The notes under the pieces are model-generated. The model was not told the DNA's origin, did not search any database, and saw nothing but the letters and a program-made list of their open reading frames with translations. A stretch of DNA of 64,000 nucleotides, taken from the NCBI RefSeq assembly GCF_945859705.1, contig NC_079137.1, forward strand, positions 70,764,277 to 70,828,276. Direction: 5' to 3'. Origin of the DNA: Episyrphus balteatus. Its lineage: Eukaryota > Arthropoda > Insecta > Diptera > Syrphidae. This document shows, one piece after another, positions 1 through 12,000 of this stretch (position 1 is the first letter of the stretch; each line of letters begins with the position of its first letter). Both the position numbers and the translations under genes were made by a program.

Positions 1-2605
1 TTGTTTACCATACCTACCAATGAAGCACGTGTTACAGCATCTAATTGTCTGGCACTTACAAATTTTAATTAATTTCTTTCTTTCAAATAAAAAAAAATAG
101 AGGCACAACAACATTGTTAAAACTGTGTGGAGATATAAACCTGCTAGGTATTGCTTTAAAAAAACAAACAAACAAACAGACAAACAACAATACCCTGCCA
201 AGACGGGTAATGACCCAGAATAAATTTGCACATAAATCCAAATGAAGCAATAAAACCATTTCCGCCACTCAACATCCTTTGAAACCTCCAACATAATTTC
301 ATACACACACATACATATAAAAATAGGATATCATAACTGTTTTGTGTTCCTTTTGTCTTTTGCCCCAAAAAGCAAATACATAATAACAAAGAAAATCATT
401 TCATTCAGGTGCGCGCCAGCAATTACAACATTTACACGATTTTATTACGACAAATTGCAACATTCAGCGAAAAAGTACCCGTACCCGTTCCAGTTCTTCT
501 TCTTATATTTCCCTATCGTCGCGTCGTCCTTTTGTCTATCTTTCTTGTTTTTCAACGAATCCTTTACGATTCCCTCTGCCATAATGTAAATGGAAGTTTG
601 TGTTGGAGTAGGTAGTCTCATATAAATTTATCTGACGATTGCAGGATTTCAATAAAAATCACGAGAAAAACGTCAGAAATACGAGCTAGGAGCAAAGAAC
701 TGTCCAATTGAGTAAGGAAGTGGTAACTGGAGCTGCATTTTGCAGCGATAATTATGGTCAATTATTCATTTAACGATCGCTCCGCGCACTATTTTGTGTC
801 TCTGTTTGCTCTGTTTGTAAGGACTAAGGACATAGTAAAAATGAATTGTTATTGGGTGGTAAAAGGTGTATATTTGCTGCAAGGGAGATATGTGGAGATT
901 TTTATTATTGACTAGTCAGCAGCAAAATAGACTGCGGATAGTGGATTCAAAATAAAATTTTAAGGATATTGCATTCTTATTATGAACGACTTCTACTTAA
1001 AAACAAAACTACTGCACCGAAAACAACACAAGCAAGCTGCAGTAATTAAGAGAAGAAGGAAATTAAAAAAAAGAAATGACACTTTCTTCCAGACATCTCA
1101 GGACGTCATCGGTCGTTTGTCTATAAGAGTTCAGGATTCTGACGCTTGTTTCCTTCGTCCTTATGGATGATTGTCATAAATTATTTTGAAATTTTAATGT
1201 TCCCTTTGTTAACTGACAGTGCAAATGATTTTTCGTCCTTTTTGAATACGTTTTTGAGTCATAAAAACGATATTTTAGCAGTATTTTAAGTTGTTCTATG
1301 CGATGGGATTGCTTTTGTTTGTTTTTAAGGAGTTTTATATAGATTTGGGGTTCGTGACAAATCCTTGCATTATTATTATGTTGTGTGTGCGTTGGTCGTC
1401 ACTTCGTCCTGTGATGGCTGTTATGATAATTTTATTAAAGTAATTTTATTATTTTATAGGAGTGTTAAGATTTAATGGTCAGAATATACTTCATAATGCG
1501 TAGATACTTAACGTACCTACCTAAGCGAATGGATATTAATTTAAATAATTGTTCTGTTTAATGGTTCTCAATAACTTTCTTTCTCCCTATTTACTGTGAA
1601 TATTCATTTGTTTAATTTAAATATTGAGGATGACATGCGTCAGTCAGTCACAGTCAGTATAGTAATTTGCATGATTTTCAACGACATGATGTTATCATAA
1701 GATAAGTCATAAAATTTATACAAAATATACTAGAGTTGGTTTTGAAATTTATAGAATTTATTGTGCTTTGTGTTTATTTACGATTGTTTATTTTTATGAT
1801 ACCTATTCAGTAAAAATTGTTCTTTCATTTTTTTAAAATTAAAACACAACAGATGATCCAATGGTGTTGTCTTGGATAATTGCTTAGACATCAAATAAGG
1901 ACACTTTTGAGTGTTTTTACACCATTAACCATTCAGACATACCAACTATAGGTACCTACTGCTCATAATCTCGTAAAGGACCTCATACATTTTGCTTATA
2001 AAAATGAAAAAAATTTCAAAAATATTTGGAATTTTCTGACTTCTTAAAAAATAAATGAGCATAAATCAAAGACAATCGCCTAACTCCAAATATGCAAAAA
2101 AAAAAAAAATCAAAATCGAATATTTTGTAGTAAGGGCCTTTACGAGATTATGGGCAGTATAATATTGAAGCTAATGTAAGACTTAATTTTAGAAATTTTT
2201 TTATTTGTAGGTAATAATTTTTTTTTAAAGCAAAATATTTTTTAATTTACAATAAACAAAATTCGTAAAAAAAAAAGAGTGTGTGTACACATGTACACTC
2301 GACTGAAGTTATACTTCTCATTCAGTATATGTAAATGAATTTCATTTGATATTTTTAATTTCTATTATTAAATTAATTAACCCACACTTCGTTTTTTTTA
2401 CATTTTTATCAAGTGAACAATAAATTAATTCTTTCATCCTCCTTGCGTCCATGTAGTTTTCAATTTATTCTATGAAATTTACTCATGTTGTGCGGTTGAG
2501 AACGTACGGTATATGCTTAACGAAAGTAAATGAATTGCGCATAAAATATGCGATATGGTAATTTTATGAGAATTGTGTGTGCTTCAGCACTAGTAGTAGC
2601 AATAT
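1..2605. other. Unique A/T-rich non-coding stretch
   Basis: I see no supportable gene here. The stretch holds a short CA-rich run (about 302-318), many A and T homopolymers (for example about 2095-2109) and several AAGGAC/GTCCTT hexamers (819-824, 826-831, 1157-1162, 1235-1240). Short open frames in it are low-complexity and show no recognisable domain. It is best read as intron or intergenic DNA. Confidence 0.6.
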
Positions 2606-2613
2606 GGAACTTG

Positions 2614-3992
2614 CAGGGTTGCTACAAAGCTCAAAAGTGAGCTGAGCTCAGCTCACAGCTCAGCTCAAATTTTGAGCTAGCTCACTTTTGAGCTATGTAC
2701 CATAGCTCAGCTCATTTGAGCTGTGCTGAAAGTGAGCTGGGCTGAAGGTTGGGCTGAGCTGTTGGGTGAGCTAAGGTAAAGTGAGCTGATTTTTATTTGG
2801 AAAGTATAATGAAATATGAAGATATTTTAAACTTTTATAAAACACCATAGCTTAAGATGTTTGGTTCTAGTTATTAATGGAATTATTTTAACACATGGAT
2901 ATTTTTATAAATAAAACAGATAATTTTTCGTGATCTTTTCTCTTGGTTTTTTTAATAGTAAATATATTTCTATTTTTTAGTAAAATATTTCTGTTTTTAT
3001 CATAAAAAAAAAATTTCGGTACAATCAGGTTTTTGACTTTTTTCAAAATTCCGAGGAAATCGCGTTTGAAAGTTGGGGTAAAATTTTTTTTCCAAAAATC
3101 CCCGAATCTTTGAACGCTCCTGGAAGCTAAACCGCTTGAGAGCAATTTTTGGGAGTGATGCCAAATGATAGCTTGTGTCATGGGCTTACGCTTTGCACAT
3201 TATCAGATTTTTAAAAAATCGCCTTCCATGTTAAACCGCCACATCATGCCTTTTTTTCAGAATCGTGCCTATTTTTTTTTTTTACTTTTAAGTTCTCCGG
3301 GTTTGAGAACGCGTAGACCTACAGGGGTGGGAGTTGTACCCAAATGTAGGTTAGAGTCCCCGCTACCTTTTGGCATCAAAAATTTTATTTTTATTTTCTT
3401 CAAAATTCCGCGATATAGGCGTTGGAACGCTTTGATCTAGAGACAGGGGAGTGGTGCCATATGAAAGCTTATATTCTCAGCTACCCGATAGTGGTATAAT
3501 CCGGTTTTTCGATTTTTTTCAAAATTCCGAGAAAATCGCTTTTGAAAGTTGGGGTAAAATTTTTTTTCGAAAAATCCCCGAATCTTTGAACGCTCCTGGA
3601 AGCTAAACCGCTTGAGAGCAATTTTTGGGAGTGATGCCAAATGATAGCTTGTGTCATGGGCTTACGCTTTGCACATTATCAGATTTTTAAAAAATCGCCT
3701 TCCATGTTAAACCGCCACATCATGCCTTTTTTTCAGAATCGTGCCTAATTTTTTTTTACTTTTAAGTTCTCCCGGTTTGAGAATGCGTGGACCTACAGGC
3801 ATGAGAGTTGTACTCAAATGTAGGTTAGAGTCCCCGCTACCTTTCGGCATAAAAAAATTTTTTTTTTCATTTTCTTCAAAATTCCGAGATATAGGCGTTG
3901 GAAGTTGGGGCGCTAACTTTCAGCTCAGCTCAAATGAGCTAAGTTATGGTACCTAGGGAGCTGAGCTAAAATGTGAGCTTTTTGCAACCCTG
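2614..3992. mobile_element. hAT-like non-autonomous DNA transposon with AGCTC-rich ends
   Basis: The left end reads CAGGGTTGC at 2614 and the right end reads GCAACCCTG finishing at 3992. Next to both tips are clusters of GAGCT/AGCTC (about 2627-2795 and 3917-3980), which act as imperfect subterminal repeats. The 8 bases before the element are GGAACTTG (2606-2613) and the 8 after are GCAACTTG (3993-4000), a 7/8 target-site duplication. A CAGGG tip with an 8-bp duplication is the known hAT superfamily signature. No transposase reading frame is visible, so it is non-autonomous. The interior is dominated by a direct duplication of about 476 bp. The superfamily call is inferred from the ends only. 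Confidence 0.7.
3013..3915. repeat. Tandem duplication of about 476 bp inside the hAT-like element
   Basis: The same order of landmarks occurs twice: TTTGAAAGTTGGGGTAAAAT at 3065 and 3541, TCCTGGAAGCTAAACCGC at about 3118 and 3594, and the AGTTCTCC region at about 3291 and 3765. The offset is 474-476 bp. The copies differ by scattered substitutions and small indels only, so the duplication looks younger than most of the surrounding repeats. Short open frames in the unit are repeated along with it and have no recognisable domain. Confidence 0.85.
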
Positions 3993-4165
3993 GCAACTTG
4001 CCACATGGAAATTACAACATGCAACTTGCCACATGCAACTTGCCACATGTAACTTGCCACATGCAACTTGCCACACGCAACTTGCCACATACAACTTGCC
4101 ACATGCAACTTGCCACATACGACTTGCCACATGCAACTTGCCACATGAAACATGTAACTTGCAAC
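3993..4165. repeat. 14-bp minisatellite (CAACTTGCCACATG)n
   Basis: About a dozen variants of CAACTTGCCACATG follow one another directly downstream of the hAT-like right end. The first unit overlaps the target-site duplication (GCAACTTG at 3993-4000). The array is open in several frames on both strands because 14 is not a multiple of three and the unit lacks stops in some frames; those frames are artefacts of the repeat. Confidence 0.9.
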
Positions 4166-4255
4166 GTGTTGTGTGTTTTATGTTTGCCGTACTGCGGCGT
4201 ACTGCATTTTTAAATACTAAAGTACTGCCTACTCTAAAGGTGAAACGACAGCCCT
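4166..4255. mobile_element. Possible lone end of another CAGGG-type element
   Basis: The sequence GACAGCCCTG ends at 4255, and its complement CAGGGCTGTC has the form of a hAT-like tip. Just inside it, GTACTGC occurs three times (about 4189-4225), as subterminal repeats often do. No matching left end or 8-bp duplication was found, so this may be a truncated element or chance. Confidence 0.25.
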
Positions 4256-4329
4256 GCTACCCATGGTGATCGCGTCATAATCCCTTTGACATTCTTGTCA
4301 AAAAGTAAATTTTCATACCCACCCTCCCA

Positions 4330-5257
4330 TAAGAAGTATAACTTCAAAAAAAGTTGAGATAACATTTTTCCATGACATTACGATGGTAGAGAATGCCAAA
4401 AAAGTGGGTCCTGGAAGTCCGTCTGTCAGTCTGTCACTCTGTCGGTCTGTAAACGGAGCTACAGCCTAAACGGATGGACCGATTGATGTCAAACTTGGTA
4501 TGTAGCATTATTTGGCGACTCTCCAGAGAAGTTTTTGGAATTAATTTTTTTCGACCAAAAATAACGGTAGGTACTTGTCATATATCGATTTTAGTAAAAT
4601 TAAAATTGCTCAAAAACGGCTCCAACGATTTTGTTTAAAAAATTCAAATGTAAGTTTAAAGACAAGGTCTATCTTCTAATAAAAAATTTTTTTTTTTTGA
4701 AAATCATTATTAACGGTACCTGCCAAATCCGATTATCTCCGAAAGTGCTTGTTCGATTTTAACGAAACTTTTTGTGAAGAAGCATTTTTATAATATCAAT
4801 ATAACAATATAAACCAAAAACAAATTTTCAAAAAAAATAATTTTTGGATTTTAAAAAAATTTTGAATTTTTTTTTTTTGAAAAATCAAATTTTCGAAAAC
4901 GGGACAGTGAATTTTTTTGAAATTTTGTTTTTAGATGTTGATTAGTGATTTCTACAAAATGGCATACCAATTTTATCTAAAAACTTTTTTTCCAAAAAAT
5001 TATTTATAAAAAATTAGTTTTTTTTAAAAAACGGTTCTAAAGATTTTGAAAATATTTTTTCTAAAAATGCACCTTAATATATCAATCAAAACTGCATACT
5101 TGTTTTGGAGGGCAATTTGATTTCAGATTATATTTTATTTTTTTTTTTTTAAACGAATTTTATTTTTTTTTCCAAATTTCTATAAAAATTAAGCAAAAAA
5201 TTTAAGCAACTTTAACTCTAAGAGCAAGTTCGTGCGACCAAGTCGTGCATTTTATTT
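4330..5257 (+). mobile_element. Family A (Helitron-like, DINE/mini-me type) copy 1
   Basis: The copy holds the family landmarks in order: GTTGAGATAACATTTTTCC at about 4352, the CATTACGATG box at about 4376, a degenerate GTCT microsatellite at about 4420-4450, the CTACAGCCTAAACGGATGG block at about 4459, AACGGTACCTGCC near 4714, and the end block with AGAGCAAGTTCGTGCGACC at 5221, closing with TTTTATTT at 5257. There is no coding capacity. A conserved 5' box followed by a GTCY microsatellite is known from DINE-1/mini-me elements of flies; assignment to that class is inferred. The 5' end here (TATAACTTC at about 4338) differs from the other copies. Confidence 0.75.
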
Positions 5258-5958
5258 AGTAATGGAAAGCATATAAATACAAAAATAATTTTTTTTAAAC
5301 TTTGCTTTGTACTCTTAGCTTGTTAAAATTATTTTCTTAAATCGTTAGAACAGTTATAAAAAAAATGTAATAACTATTTTTGTTAGATAGATATTCCATT
5401 TTTTACAAATTTTATTAGATAATAAAACGTCAAACCAAAACTTCACAAAAATCCTGTTATTTACAACTCACTATTTTTAATTTTATTGAAAAATTAAAAA
5501 AAAAAAAAAAAAATTGCTACTAACTTACATTATTATATATTTTTTCCTTTACGAATTAAAAAAAAGATAGCTACTGAATATAAGAAAAACCACAGCTGAA
5601 ATCACTATCCACTTTTGGAAAAATTGATTTACAAAAAAAAATTCATTTATTTTTTATTTTCTATTAGGTATAGTTTTAAATCCAAAAATTATTTTTTAAA
5701 ACTTGTATTTTGGTTTGTACTAACGCAGCTATTAGAATGTTTTTCTCACAGGATACGTTCATCAGCAAAATTTACATTGAAAAAATTGTCAAAGAGGTAT
5801 ACATTTATTTTCGGTCAAAAAAAAAAAAAATTAATCCCAAGAACCCCCCTGTAGAGTCTTCAAAAAACGGTACATGCCAAGTTTTAAGTGTATTACACAC
5901 CCGTTTCGAAATTGGATTGTGCACAGGATTTTTAGAATACATTTTTTATAACCGAAAC
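5258..5958 (-). repeat. Decayed family A-like sequence
   Basis: The segment around 5815-5900 (A-run, then CCCCTGTAGAGTCTTC and a gap-rich match to the anti-sense family A block with CCTCTAGGGAATCACC at 11683) suggests an old reverse copy. The rest is A/T-rich with no clear boundary. Low certainty. Confidence 0.3.
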
Positions 5959-7036
5959 TACACTGAACCAAATCCTTACGTAAATACAACGAAAAAATTC
6001 GTTGAGCCAACGAACATTTAATTAATTTTCAGCCGGTGAAAAATTTAATTGGCTCAACGAAATGGCTTTCATACGTTAATGAAGAACTTCATCAACTAAC
6101 GAAAACTGTCGTATTTTAATGAAATTTTTCATTAAAATTTTCGATCGCGAATTAATGAATTTTTACATCACTTTACGAAAGTTTTTCATCAATTAACGTA
6201 AAATTTAATTAAACACGGTGATATTTTTATGTATTTTTTGATTAATTGATGAAAGAACTTTCGTTAGCTAACGAATTTTTTCGTAAATTTTATGAATATT
6301 TCAATTAAATTACGAAAAAATATTCGTTAGCTAACGAAACTTTTCGTTGTGTTAATAATTTTTTTTTTTTAAGATTATAGCAGGTATATATTTATTGGCC
6401 TTGTTAAATTATTAACGGTCCAAACAAAAAATTGGCGTTTCGACCCGGTAGAGCTCACTTGGACTCATCACTTGACTTATCCGTGAGACACCTTGTCAAA
6501 ACGCAAATATTTGTTATATTCAGCTCAACTTACATAGATTTTTAAACAAAAACCTAATGTGAACTATATCCAGCAAGATTAAATTTTTAGTCCATAAAAC
6601 AGAAATGCACCCGGCAACGATATTTTTTCGTTAACTGATGTATTTTTTCATAAGCCAATGTAATATTTCATTAGTATATGAAGAATTTTCATAAGCTTAT
6701 GAAAATTTTCGTTAGTTAATGTTGAATTTCATAAGTTAATGAATTTTTTCGTTACTTAATTAAAACTTTGATAAAGTAACGAAAAAGTTCTTATTTTTGT
6801 TCTTCAAAATGAGTATGAAATTTTTCGTTAATTGATGAATCTTTTCATTGAATTGGATTTTTTGGCACTAAAAAGGGAGAAAAAGTGTATGAAACGTTTT
6901 CATTAATTGATGAAGGTTTTCATATTACGAAAAATTACATATTTTCGTTGAGCCAACGAAAGTTTCGTTGGGCCAACGAAAATGTAGTGTATGAAACAAT
7001 TTTCGTAATTTTACGAAATTTATTATTTTCAGTGTA
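5959..7036. mobile_element. Palindrome-rich TIR element with TACACTGAA ends
   Basis: The left end is TACACTGAA (5959-5967) and the right end is TTCAGTGTAA (about 7028-7037), an inverted match of 9 bases. The interior is packed with variants of TTCGTTAGCTAACGAA, CGTTAATTGATGAA and TTCGTTGAGCCAACGAA, in both orientations, across the first 400 and last 450 bases. A less repetitive core (about 6370-6600) separates the two arms. No reading frame is supported. The target-site duplication is unclear; superfamily unknown. Confidence 0.5.
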
Positions 7037-7540
7037 ATTGTAGGTACCTGCAATATAAAAATTTTAATTCAATTTCATTCGAAATTTTTTATTTTAAGCT
7101 TTCAAAAAAATGTCTACAAAATTTCTTATTAAAATATAAAACAATGTTTTTATATGTTTTTAGCTCCCAATGAAAAATGACATACAATTTCTTGTAAAAC
7201 AATGAATTTTTGATTTTTTGATTTTTGAAAATCCTTAGAGCCTTTAAAAATATTGTTGTTTTTTATATATAAAATATATCAAAATTTGTTAACAACTAAA
7301 ATTGGTATGCCAATAAAAAGGATATATTATTCGATGAAAACTCTCGAAAAAATTAAATCCGTTTTGAAAAAATTGATTTTTCAAAGAAAATTTTGAAAAT
7401 CTAAACACATTATTTTTTTAAATTTATTTTATAACAGAAAGTCACATATCAAGAAACCGGTTCTGGGGAAATACCATTATTAACTATCCAAAAAATATTT
7501 TTGTTTATTTTAAAAGTAGTTAGGTCCTTATTTGTCATTT
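7037..7540 (-). repeat. Decayed family A-like fragment (reverse)
   Basis: The block near 7215-7420 (a TTTTTATATATAAAAT stretch, then TTGGTATGCCAATAAAAAG, then AATTGATTTTTCAAAGAAAA) parallels the interior of the reverse family A copy at 11160-11350. Substitutions are many, so this is an old copy with no readable ends. Confidence 0.4.
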
Positions 7541-7544
7541 TGCA

Positions 7545-7790
7545 AAAAAATTCAATTTTTTCGTAAACGGGACATTCATTTTTTTTTTTGAATTTTTGTT
7601 TAAGGTATTCATTAATAAATTTTCCACTAAAGCATACCTACCTACCAAATTTATTTAAATAAAAATTAGTTTAAAAAAAAGATTTTTTTATAAATGAATT
7701 CAAACTTATTTCTATATAAAAAGTCTTATAAAATTTAATCAATTTGAAATATAAAATGAGTTTCTTTTATTTTTTTATAAAATTAATAAT
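7545..7790 (+). repeat. Decayed family A-like fragment (forward)
   Basis: TTTTTCGTAAACGGGACATT at about 7557, followed by a segment resembling the block downstream of TTTTCGAAAACGGGACA in the preserved copies, marks an old forward-oriented fragment lying back to back with the previous one. Confidence 0.4.
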
Positions 7791-10479
7791 AAAAGAACTT
7801 ATTGTAGGTGAAAAGTAACAACTTTAAGATCATGAATCATGATAAATAAAATACTGAAAATTTATTATTCGTTAAATAAACCTAGCCTATGCATTAAATT
7901 TACGGAAGATTATATTGTACATATAATTTAATATTGCTGTTTTCTTTCTGATGTATGTTAAAATACTTTTATTTACACTTCACGCTCCCTTAAACAAATC
8001 CTGTATAATATACAAATCTTAACTTTGCACATCAGTGATTGGGTGAAAAACAAAAATCTCCAAATATGCCACATGCCGAACGTCAATCATTTATCCCACC
8101 ATCATCATCATCAACTAAAAAAAACATCAGAAAAATAAACTCTTGCCAAAGCCACACTTCAGCAAAGTTTCAAAACACTTTTGAGCAATTAATCACGCTA
8201 TTCATTCCTCTTTTGGAATTTAATATAATATAAGTATAAGGGAACCTCGCTCGAACTTTTGCATCTCACTCTTTCTCTGTCAATCTTTGCGTATACAAGC
8301 AACGAAAATCAAATTATAATTAAGTACGCAATTTTCTTCATCAAAAATCCTTGAAATATTTGGTTTATTTAATTTTTTTTTTTTTTTCTGTGTTTATGTG
8401 CATTTTAAGGAACCCTCATTTTCAGGACAACCTCTCTTTCTTTTGTTTTTAAACAATTTCACATCGATCGATCTGAATTTAGGGATAAAGTCCTTTATTT
8501 TTTTTTTTGGCTTAAAATTGACTTTGGAAAAATAAAAAAAAAAAAAATACAAAAAAATTAATTGCTATTTTAGGCAAATAATTTCCTTCCCCGCAGGACA
8601 CCATTTTTATCGATATACAAAAAGCTAAATGTTCGTCATTAATTTCCATTAAACCGCCATAACAGTTTAATATCGAACAACATTTTTATTGACTTAATTT
8701 TTTGTCTCTAAACCTTCTTTTTGAAAGAAAAAATCACAGCCCTCTTGAATCTCTCTCTCTCTTTTTTCTTTCAAGATCTCTATATCTTTATTTTGTTTTT
8801 CAAGGATCGAAGAAGAAGCTTTAGTGAAAATACTCTACAAGTGGCTACATTATTTTATTATCAAGAGGAATTTTCTTTTTTTTTTCGATAATAAAGGAAA
8901 GGAAGGTGCACACACACATACACACGCATAAGAAAACATCCCAATAAAAATAAAACCCATGTATTTATCTGTGTAAAATATTTTAGAAGCTTTACTGTCA
9001 TCACGGAAAGTAGCAGTTTTAAGAAGGACAATCCTCCCAGCTCCCTCCCAGCAGCTCCCACGTTTTTCCAACTTGTACCTTATATCGGTTCGGTTCTGAA
9101 ATGGGTTCTGGTATGCTATCCAGCTTCAGCTTGATGGGTGAAATATTTCTCCCTGGAATTCTGTATTTCATTATAGTGGGTACCTTTGTAGTGCTATCCT
9201 TTCCCCGAGTACGAGTGAGAGAGAGATAAAAAATAAATATACACGAGTATGTATATCAAGGGTACTTCTTTCGAATAAAACTCAATCATAATTATTGCCA
9301 TGGCAAACTGTTGCTACGCAGCGGAACCCATCCTAGTTCCAGGCATCCATCATTGTATCCTGATGTTGATCCTTCCTCGCTCGTCCTTGTGTATAGTATA
9401 GTCCTCCTCAGTTGAGGGCTTTCGTACTCTTTATCTGTTTTTCTGATTTCTGTTTTTCAATTTTTTTTCTTTTTATTTTTTTACTTCTTTTTGTTATTAT
9501 TTTAGCATGAAGTTCTATAAACTCTCACAACAACGAGTATCCTTCCCACTTCATCCCCTGGATAGCCCCCATTTGGCCACCCCCCCAAACTTGTACCCCA
9601 TCGATGAATACTTTTCTGTGTTCTGGTGTATAACAGCAGCAATAACAACAACAACAACAACAGAAAAAAAAACAACACACAGATTTTCCCAGTCATATTC
9701 GGAAAAATATGAGAGATGAGAATATGAGAGGAAATCCTTTGGGGGATGAGATGCAGCGCAAATAATAAGTGGATGGTTGTCAGGTTGTTTTGTTGGACAG
9801 AAAAACTTTGCATGGGGTATGATGTGTTTTTCTCATGCAAAAGCCTGCCATGTTTCTAGTTTTTTTTTTTTTTTTTTTTTTTTCATTTTTTTGGTGTTTG
9901 TGTTTGAATGTGAAGGGTTTGATTCTATGAATTCATCATCACTCTCTGACAAAAATATTATATTTTTTTTTTTGAATAAAAATTTGTGGGTAATTTTTGT
10001 TTATATTATTATATTGGATGCGAATATAAGGTACATTTATGTTATGCAATCTCAAAAATATATAAATTTAATATTATTTTGATGCAAAACATAATTTGAA
10101 TAATATGGAAATTCTTTAGAAGTATGTAGAAGAGTTATTTTTGGTTACAAAATTTGCAATGGGAATAAAAATTATATCTCAAACCTAACCGGATCGGAGT
10201 TTCTACTCAAATTGTTTCTTAGAATTATAATAGAAATTTTAGGAATAAAATATTTTTGAAAGGCATATTTAAGACAAAAAAAAAACTTGAAATAGTTATG
10301 TTTTATAAATTTTGTTATTATAAAATAAACTCTCACATGATTTTTGAACTTCAATCAAAGTTTTATAAAATCGTTTTCTAATAAAAGGGTAGGGGTACAA
10401 AAATAATTTAAACAAAATGTAGACCAAATCAGGTAGATATTGAAATAAAAATCTTAATAAGTCCATTTGTGAGTTTCAC
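7791..10479. other. Unique A/T-rich non-coding stretch with microsatellites
   Basis: No supportable gene. Visible features are a CT run near 8750-8766, a CA run near 8908-8928, a GAGA stretch near 9216-9226, a CAA run near 9645-9662, and a poly-T run at about 9859-9881. AAGGAC/GTCCTT hexamers occur (for example 9383-9388). The frames open here are low in complexity and overlap on both strands. Confidence 0.6.
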
Positions 10480-10878
10480 CCGAAAAAAAAAATTCCATCA
10501 GAAAAATTTTCGTTCTTTCAAATAAAAAAAAAAAAAAAACTATTATATCTGCAAAAGAGGGTAGAGTCTAAATTCTAAACGAATGATTCGATTGACTTCA
10601 ATTGAAGGTATAATTTGCTCAAAACCGACTCATATGATCTTATTTAAAAAATTAAAGGACCTATTTGTTTTTAGACAGTGTTATCATTAACGGAACGTGC
10701 CAAAGAACTTTTTTTTTTCCTATATTTGAATTTCTTTTAAATGACTGATTCAAAATTTCTATTAAAAAAAAATTACCAAACCACTTATATAATTCTCTTA
10801 ATGTACTAAAAAATAATAACATACATTTTTCTGGGCCTAACTGAAAATTTTTTTTCAGAAAGTAATTTTTTTCTATCA
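10480..10878 (+). repeat. Decayed family A copy, interrupted by the piggyBac-like element
   Basis: The order GATTCGATTGACTTCAATTG (10586), TTGCTCAAAACCGACTC (about 10615), then CATTAACGGAACGTGCCAAA (about 10685) follows the forward family A order (CTACAGCC block, AAAACGGCTC block, AACGGTACCTGCC). It has no microsatellite and is strongly diverged. The TTAA target of the piggyBac-like element at 10879 lies at its right side. Confidence 0.5.
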
Positions 10879-10924
10879 TTAACCCTCTGTCGGCACACGG
10901 GTGCGAATTTGGCAAGACAAAAAT

Positions 10925-11764
10925 AAATAAAATGCACGACTGGGGTCGCACGTACTTGCTCTTATGCTTAAAGTTACTCTAATGTTAAAGCTTTTTATTC
11001 AAGAAAATTAAGAAAATTAAAAATTTGATATTTTCAAGAAATTAAAAAAAATAAAATCTGTTTTTATAATTAATTAAATACCGTTTTAAATAACCTTTCA
11101 CAAAAAACCAAGTATGCATGTTTACTTCTTATATAAAAAGGAATTTTTAGAAATAAATTTTCGAAAATCGTTAGAGCCGTTTTTTAAAAAAATAATTTTT
11201 TATATATAAAAATTTTCTAACATTTTTCAAAAAAAAAGTTGATATGCCATTTTGAAGAAATAATTTATTTACGCATAAAAACGAAATTTCAAAATTTTTC
11301 ATAAACCCGTTTTCAAAAAATTGATTTTTCAAAAAAAAATTTTGAAATTTTTTTAAAAATCCAAAAATGAGTTTTTTGAAATTTTTCTAAAATTTTAATA
11401 TCACCTTCATCTAAACGCTTTTGTATAAAAATTTTCGTTGAAATCGGGGTGGTCTTGAACGAGATATTCATAAATCAAAAAAACCGTTCTATGACAGGTA
11501 CCGTTAATAAAGTTAAAAAAAATATTTTTTTTATTTCGAAAGTTGGCTCTTATGTGTAATACTACACTTAAAAATTTTAATCAAAATCGTTAGAGCCGTT
11601 TTTGAAAAAAATTAACTTTTATATTTCCGTTATATGACAGGTACCGTTAGTTTTGGTCCTAAAAAAAAAATTCGAATTTGTCCTCTAGGGAATCACCCAA
11701 AACTGTTCACTACCAAGTTTGAACAAAATCACTCGAATAGTTTAGGCTGTAGCTCGAGGTACAT

Positions 11765-11862
<98 letters not shown>

Positions 11863-12000
11863 GGACAGACAGACAGAATTGCCGGACCCACTTTTTTGGC
11901 ATTCTCCATCATCGTAATGTCATGTAAAATTGTTATCTCGAGTTCGATTTTTTTTACGAATCCTAAACTTGCCCTATAGTACCTATATCGCAAGTAAAAA
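10925..12000 (-). mobile_element. Family A (Helitron-like) copy 2, reverse, nested in a piggyBac-like MITE
   Basis: On the minus strand this copy starts TTTTTACTTGCGATATAGG (from 12000) and ends with GTGCGACCCCAGTCGTGCAT near 10933. The CATTACGATG box (about 11909-11918 in complement) is followed by a long (ACAG)n tract. Comparison with the uninterrupted MITE at 34852-35049 places both junctions inside short A-rich sequence and shows no clear long target duplication, as expected for Helitron-like insertion. Of all copies it keeps one of the most complete interiors. Confidence 0.82.
11766..11877. repeat. (ACAG)n microsatellite inside family A copy 2
   Basis: More than 20 ACAG units, with a few ACGG variants. 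On the minus strand it reads (CTGT)n. It occupies the place of the GTCT-type microsatellite in every preserved family A copy, so it is part of the element and not independent. Confidence 0.95.

Noticed and set aside
3953..4269. Open frames on both strands reading repeated ACGKLHVASCMWQV-like or TCHMQLATCNLP-like peptides
   Set aside because: They are translations of the 14-bp minisatellite and have no independent coding support.
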